Assembly: GCA_002689655.1 (NCBI GenBank)
Contig: NZHC01000141.1
Span: forward strand, 63,887-127,886
Reading direction: 5' to 3'
DNA length: 64,000 nucleotides
Source of the DNA: Rhodopirellula sp.
Lineage (GTDB): Bacteria > Planctomycetota > Planctomycetia > Pirellulales > Pirellulaceae
The notes beneath the pieces were generated by a model that worked only from the letters and a program-made list of their open reading frames with translations, was not told the origin of the DNA and searched no databases. Positions 61,901 through 64,000 of the stretch are shown here, one piece after another. The number at the start of each line of letters is the position of its first letter. Position 1 is the first letter of the stretch. Both the position numbers and the translations under genes were made by a program.

Positions 61901-62412
61901 CCAGAAAAACGCTTGAGATGGTGGATGATGAATTGTTACAAAAAGCAGAGAAATTGAATTTGTTAGCCATCGACATCTTCAGGAAAGCTGGTGTTCTTGC
62001 GCGGACTGTGGAGGTGCAGAGGCAAATGCAGCAGGTGGGAAACTTGTCATATGTACGGTTTGGCGAATTTGTGAGAGACACAGCTTCTTCAAGCGGTTCA
62101 ACCAAGGCGACAGAACTGTTCAATCAGCTTGTAAAGTTAAGCATGGCCGAGGATCTGCTTGAAGCAGGTAAAGAAGTCGCTGGGGAGGATCAGGCGTTGC
62201 TAAAGCGTATCGCAGACTTGGAAATGGCGAAAACTGCAGCCGCCGAGGAGTACCAGCGGCGTTTGAGGGCAGCGGGACAGAGAAGAGCTGCTGCCAAGAA
62301 GATCAGTTCTGTTAAACCGGAAAAACAGAAGGATACCGTTCCCGGAAAGGCTCGCGCGATACCCCTCGTGCCAGCGGTCAAAATGCGAATCCAGGTTCAG
62401 CCTAAGCCGTAG
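52963..62412 (+). CDS. giant VWA-domain plus TPR-repeat membrane protein (~3149 aa)
   Basis: Start GTG 52963 overlaps upstream TGA; N-term TM; LVIVIDTSGSMSGVRVQLAKEVSRLAMKRLLPHDKVGIVEF (MIDAS); TM APWFYAIALLLFIAEVVIRRL; ~2200 aa of TPR-like helices; Ala/Lys/Pro-rich linker around 60.3-60.6 kb. Confidence 0.9.
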   Translation: MIVLHPVMLSLALLALVPWIGPWKGGNTLQNIMRSLVFLAIAFAMAMPHLDVEQATPSKVLVLDRSASISKSAKMQAVRQVAEFQKSPDCHLVMFGDPLGGDEVSGFSSVTIIDEHPTRGKTPLSAAIARAQCLIPWGASGSVTVASDSLATRPDDDRAIAALRHQQIPVHWVQLATVARPSTPVDVNWQAPLRKGAESRIDVRLVLPDGGANGALILKSGETELARSGFSGADEQTVSLSFEPEDSGFLDAVVVAQDSDGSEQELAVVLPILPPHQLLYLGKRQTGAADKLASMLGPSFEVSTGETSDAAKLADALNRTDLVMLDDQPAEQVSAVAEQQLVKAVQNDGLGLVMSGGRASFGGGGWHDRPIEAILPIELVQKEEKRDPSTSLVIVIDTSGSMSGVRVQLAKEVSRLAMKRLLPHDKVGIVEFYGAKRWAAPLQPASNAIELQRALNRMDAGGGTVILPALEEAFYGLQNVDTRYKHVLVLTDGGVESGDFESLMRRMSNEGINVSTVLAGGGYHSEFLVNIANWGKGRFYNVPNRFNLPEILLKQPSTTKLPSYRAGEHVVQARGGPGWWGDVDMAQLPELAGYVESKQRMGSEVLLETVAEKHPVLASWRYGLGRVTTLTTEPLGEGTVPWQKWPDYGNALARVLQRSSADTRDPFDYDAEFDGGDVVIHAIRQQPRGIAAPEAHPRARLFESQEDIVFQRRSPDRYLSRMPIPAMGKTIRLETSATSTPGRWHLMSVRSPVASEEFVDPAKSIDAETLITLTGGQRMSPTSIWADAPASQSKGVTLLSLAPWFYAIALLLFIAEVVIRRLPRRSKFVSNSLHAAAAAALMAGMLPAPLAVGQEAPSSDLVAAANQLIDDSTRSGVSDEAVAAFFNTAILKEGNLQSTLDWLAESTDDLTVKRNQVIAEIEVKLAAKRGDLQRASDLMMDLLKQKEIAESRLDLRLAQAKFHDALGETDVAKELYTELTKADLPEADKQTVSLRLALMGLLGDSKAKQSSDAKPLIDLASNSEDIGFRNRAANVLAVQNRHADALKLFTITGSGTQRFRSASRVTEWAIRANERERAIETAWQAVGAAALKRDRNYALALLVESYRLQRKSAGVEALVDEFKRRNDASEAMTMEMQRVWIDLLRELGRYEDAIALFRKTTDVASGFTVEMRRELLELEGEAGNVEQMIATYRELIRAEPDELAWRGGLTQILLERGEKEQAVALWDEYVTQTERSTVLMNSTLTLGELGLDRLANKAVERMVELRENHGQALLYWADLQQRRGDVEGAEVTLNRVQLLQDVGDDVRAELASSYERIGRQDKAIEVNEAIRANREVVAEDLEMRLAWLYSEVGDEDKALDQWLALWRKITSIPRRRYVEDRLMTVASRLGTLADIAIEIEEKLSDGTVDAREAGLLVRIYSRVNDSVAATEISEEYMSQTGKDVVEQLQEKGRIYQICNDYWNYEKVIEQLIKVDPEGETEYLRQLALSMLERGKAQDARKVLMNLRTADDGKDSIGGEFEAGVLSLVGMKEEAADAYRQAIATHPDRIESYLLLANLLKENDQTERAVGMFQYLAENAERDDMFTIAIDGLLNMEAKGRNMQWARRITLERLAGREDKNYLYQLLSDLSSEVNDKAGQIRAMENSLAVSGSRRLSVLRECMELSSKIRGGVYYSSSSRGPTNKGNLPFFAFGRRLIGLKELMPPQVFLDLGKAFLDDGDTESAERTFGMARNLADPRGYQREVAEIFEKAGKIPEALARYDRLLRTSPSDVPLMARVAKLNESERKDAIAFRFYQSGLNLLLSQTPLTTREAAKNSQNRYWNNNRDAYQTYSDELLMGMLVTVPDDAIDQMLAEQRERLVTDLDQLAKIQMKANIASEISEAPRIEKRFKQLQRMYMAVSQLEPIEEIDAMLLKRFPEDQSLFANIVNLRLSAGRRDSLMRLLETSGLTETQRSKVNGVLGKINPSTAGTALSAELMWKGLRPAWLANDREQSLEWLRRLNQKSVSGRNGRPSYKVVNGRAVMQERSSLGDVRIWMRLAVALGDDGLALQLARANISRQSYQTQQAFYSMCREILPKERFSELVRYATNDQKQKPERLANYLWLLSEMREYVDDLQPNDGDLLSLIQKGNLRLGYTFPFPVAMKVFPESIRADAFAETLDTVTPKTLPQELIRVPFNYKERIDDETKKVVLAAMSDGIDAALQDNYLRYCSYYMPRGGTVVVCEENEDLATKMLDLLIADKVMKRESNIAKMAQVVKGMLLFQSGKKNEGIALALKTGSPFVTATDSYLRQLRTWAFKEFLLDNPETFWKTLQGNVEKDRVTVAVYDKRISFASRIRATDALSKLYAEAATEFPNETKFTSWASRSSVRSKNVYQEIEFQVALLKSLQAKKGVTDQAKHVKDEDVIRTRLSSLWNSVEHRVNAMEHWSVVDDHAREAYEQARKKEHEGDGADGKGAAKPAVAVPGEKIATTNGVSKTLGGAVRKAAAIKPVPSNPSGRGTVRTVKASPAAGVGGPVKLIKSKPSAGATQKKSNPSQEKKYAKGVQGVKDALDAGDESGVIRSIRSMWRTLPPATSSPYGSRVVSRSMNYSWPVPRPMSKSKHTHEQDAEKTRRDAAEKAAQTVEKTRLKKRGGLSTFMPAARPAFVPRPTAWNVLAEHPYALPEMRRIIRASFIAPGNTKAVSLGLLRAERLAKGDQLVLAGLVKDIKQGRGSQRVLDGFFELVSEDPELINDSNKSVLDLLTDQLGIKNGSEAQLLAPLYAQVGDRETAAMLYRVSAFFPSKSVRHFASLVTDARQFFERDELLVLVESMFDTVYDRRLALPAVLNLRHELLSAKDAADAARRDFPVESVVHDIYDVEVLVSGATIFSADGDYTRAVGCVEALLRQHGKPFVPRLVNPSQYYMRRSTTRPWVLTRQNYLDLFAEADPGPASKSAEWLQQASIAVNGLRADESVKREAVAEALLTIAYRQSEAGEAEAARKTLEMVDDELLQKAEKLNLLAIDIFRKAGVLARTVEVQRQMQQVGNLSYVRFGEFVRDTASSSGSTKATELFNQLVKLSMAEDLLEAGKEVAGEDQALLKRIADLEMAKTAAAEEYQRRLRAAGQRRAAAKKISSVKPEKQKDTVPGKARAIPLVPAVKMRIQVQPKP

Positions 62413-62494
62413 GGAGCGCTGATGCAAGATTTTCGTTTGCCTCACGATGCTGCGAACTCGGCCAGCAGAAAGCGGGCTGATGGCGTGCTTGTGA

Positions 62495-63832
62495 CTAGCG
62501 TCGTGCTTTGAGACTCGACTCCCAAGACTGCAGCAGGTTCATCAGCTGAAGCGTCAGCTTCGGCTTGGCGGTCGTCAGGTCGTTTTTTTCGGCAGGGTCA
62601 GTAGAGAGATCATAGATTGATTTGATCTGATCGGGTTCACCCGTCTTGATCACCAACTTTTGGTCACCGTGGCGGACTGCTTTCCAAACGCGTTCTCCCC
62701 GTTTTCCACGCCAGAAAAGAGTGCGTGGAATGTCTGGCCTTTGCTCAATCACGTGTGACACAATGTCGTAGCCATCAAGGTGTTTGGGCTGATTCTTGGC
62801 TTCCGCCAAGTTTAGAATGGACTTGGTCAGGTCAAACGTGATGCAAACTTGATCACTGATTTGACCGGGTTTAATCTTCGCGGGCCAGTTGATGATCAAT
62901 GGGACCCGGATACCACCCTCGAACGTCATGCTTTTTGTCCCACGCAGTGGGCCCATGTTGGCAGCATTCGCAAAGCCTCCATTGTCAGAGACAAAGATGA
63001 CGACCGTGTTGTCACGTTGTCCGGTTTGATCGATCGCCCTAACGATTTCGCCCACACTGCTGTCAAGCGACTCAATCATGGCGACGTAAGTGTCTTGGTC
63101 GACTTCCATCCAGTTTTCGCGGGTCACCGATTTGGTGCGATCGGATGGCCCTTGAAACGGAAAGTGAGGTGATTCGTGAGATATGAATAGTAAAAACGGG
63201 TCCTTCGTCTTTTGGATGAAGTTCACGGATGCTTCCGTGATCAAATCCGTCATGTATCCATCGCGGTAAACGGGCAAGTCATCCGCGAATAAGACATGAA
63301 GATCGCTCGTTTCACGATGGTTGAAATAGTGGACGTTCCCACCCAGATAGCCGAAAAACTGATCCCAACCATGAGCTTTCGGGTTGAACTTTGGTTCGTA
63401 GCCAAGATGCCATTTTCCAAAGACAGCGGAACCGTAGCCTTGTTGCGTCAGGAGTTTTGGGAGCACGGTCTGAACTGCCGGCAGTCCCAAGTCATGCTGG
63501 TTGGCTAAGCGAATGGCGTCGTCGTAACGTCCGACGTTACCTGTGCCAATCGCACATTCCAGACCACCTGCGAACTGCTGGTACTTCCCCGTCAGGAATG
63601 CCGTTCTGGTTGGGCTGCACTCTGGACCATTCGCATAGTGCTGGGTGAAACGAACGCCCTCCCTTGCAAGCAGATCGATGTGGGGCGTTTTAGCCTGCGG
63701 AGTCCCATAGCAGCCCACGTCGCCATATCCAAGATCGTCGGCCATGATCAGAACGATGTTTGGCTTCGATCCGTAGGTCTGGCTGGTTAGTAACATCAGG
63801 GCCAGGAGTACGTAAACGACACGTGGTCTCAT
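62495..63832 (-). CDS. type-I sulfatase
   Basis: KPNIVLIMADDLGYGDVGCYGTPQAKTPHIDLLAREGVRFTQHYANGPECSPTRTAFLTGKYQQF; FGKWHLGYEP; FVSDNGG; ORF 62495-63889, likely start 63832. Confidence 0.94.
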   Translation of the reverse strand: MRPRVVYVLLALMLLTSQTYGSKPNIVLIMADDLGYGDVGCYGTPQAKTPHIDLLAREGVRFTQHYANGPECSPTRTAFLTGKYQQFAGGLECAIGTGNVGRYDDAIRLANQHDLGLPAVQTVLPKLLTQQGYGSAVFGKWHLGYEPKFNPKAHGWDQFFGYLGGNVHYFNHRETSDLHVLFADDLPVYRDGYMTDLITEASVNFIQKTKDPFLLFISHESPHFPFQGPSDRTKSVTRENWMEVDQDTYVAMIESLDSSVGEIVRAIDQTGQRDNTVVIFVSDNGGFANAANMGPLRGTKSMTFEGGIRVPLIINWPAKIKPGQISDQVCITFDLTKSILNLAEAKNQPKHLDGYDIVSHVIEQRPDIPRTLFWRGKRGERVWKAVRHGDQKLVIKTGEPDQIKSIYDLSTDPAEKNDLTTAKPKLTLQLMNLLQSWESSLKARR

Positions 63833-64000
63833 CGGATCGTCTTTCGCGGTTTGGGTAAAATCAACAAATCGTGATGCTAAGGATAGCACGAAAAAGACCA
63901 GTTCGAAGTTGGATTGTGTTAGTCGTCAGCAAGTCGGGAAAAGTGGACGCCTGGAATCCGGCAGCGATCAAGTACACGCAACGTCGAGGACTTTTTCATC

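Noticed and set aside
1-64000. tRNA/rRNA genes, transposases, integrases, prophage genes
   Set aside because: None recognised in the ORF list or on reading the intergenic regions; a tRNAscan/Infernal run would be needed to exclude small RNA genes

Overview
This 64-kb window looks like a chromosomal segment from a Pirellulaceae/Rhodopirellula-like planctomycete. That placement is inferred from gene content: many sulfatases, a DUF1559 prepilin-like protein, a PVC-type heme-binding dehydrogenase, DUF1080, and Gfo/Idh/MocA and SASA proteins. I recognise about 35 protein-coding genes and no rRNA, tRNA, CRISPR array or transposase. The main content is (i) seven type-I sulfatases, three of them in a run with a DUF1080 protein, plus an esterase-sulfatase-sulfite-oxidase-like operon and an AraC/XylR-type regulator; (ii) assorted catabolic and accessory genes (DUF6807, SMP-30, SASA, Gfo/Idh/MocA, SF1 helicase, HD hydrolase, RbgA/YlqF-type GTPase, group II truncated hemoglobin, EF-hand thioredoxin); and (iii) a six-gene, largely translationally coupled MoxR-DUF58-VWA operon (about 45.3-62.4 kb) ending in a giant ~3149-aa VWA/TPR protein that looks like a fusion. 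Points worth a second look: the giant fusion and its operon, degenerate retropepsin-like domains in the operon's first gene, a SASA-family protein with a tandem second domain that has lost the catalytic Ser motif, two sulfatases with a non-canonical C-S-T-F-R motif, a clear frameshifted Gfo/Idh/MocA remnant between genes, a possible nucleoside-deoxyribosyltransferase/TIR-like remnant, and several short tandem repeats in intergenic or 5'UTR positions. All family names come from reading motifs by eye; no database search was run.
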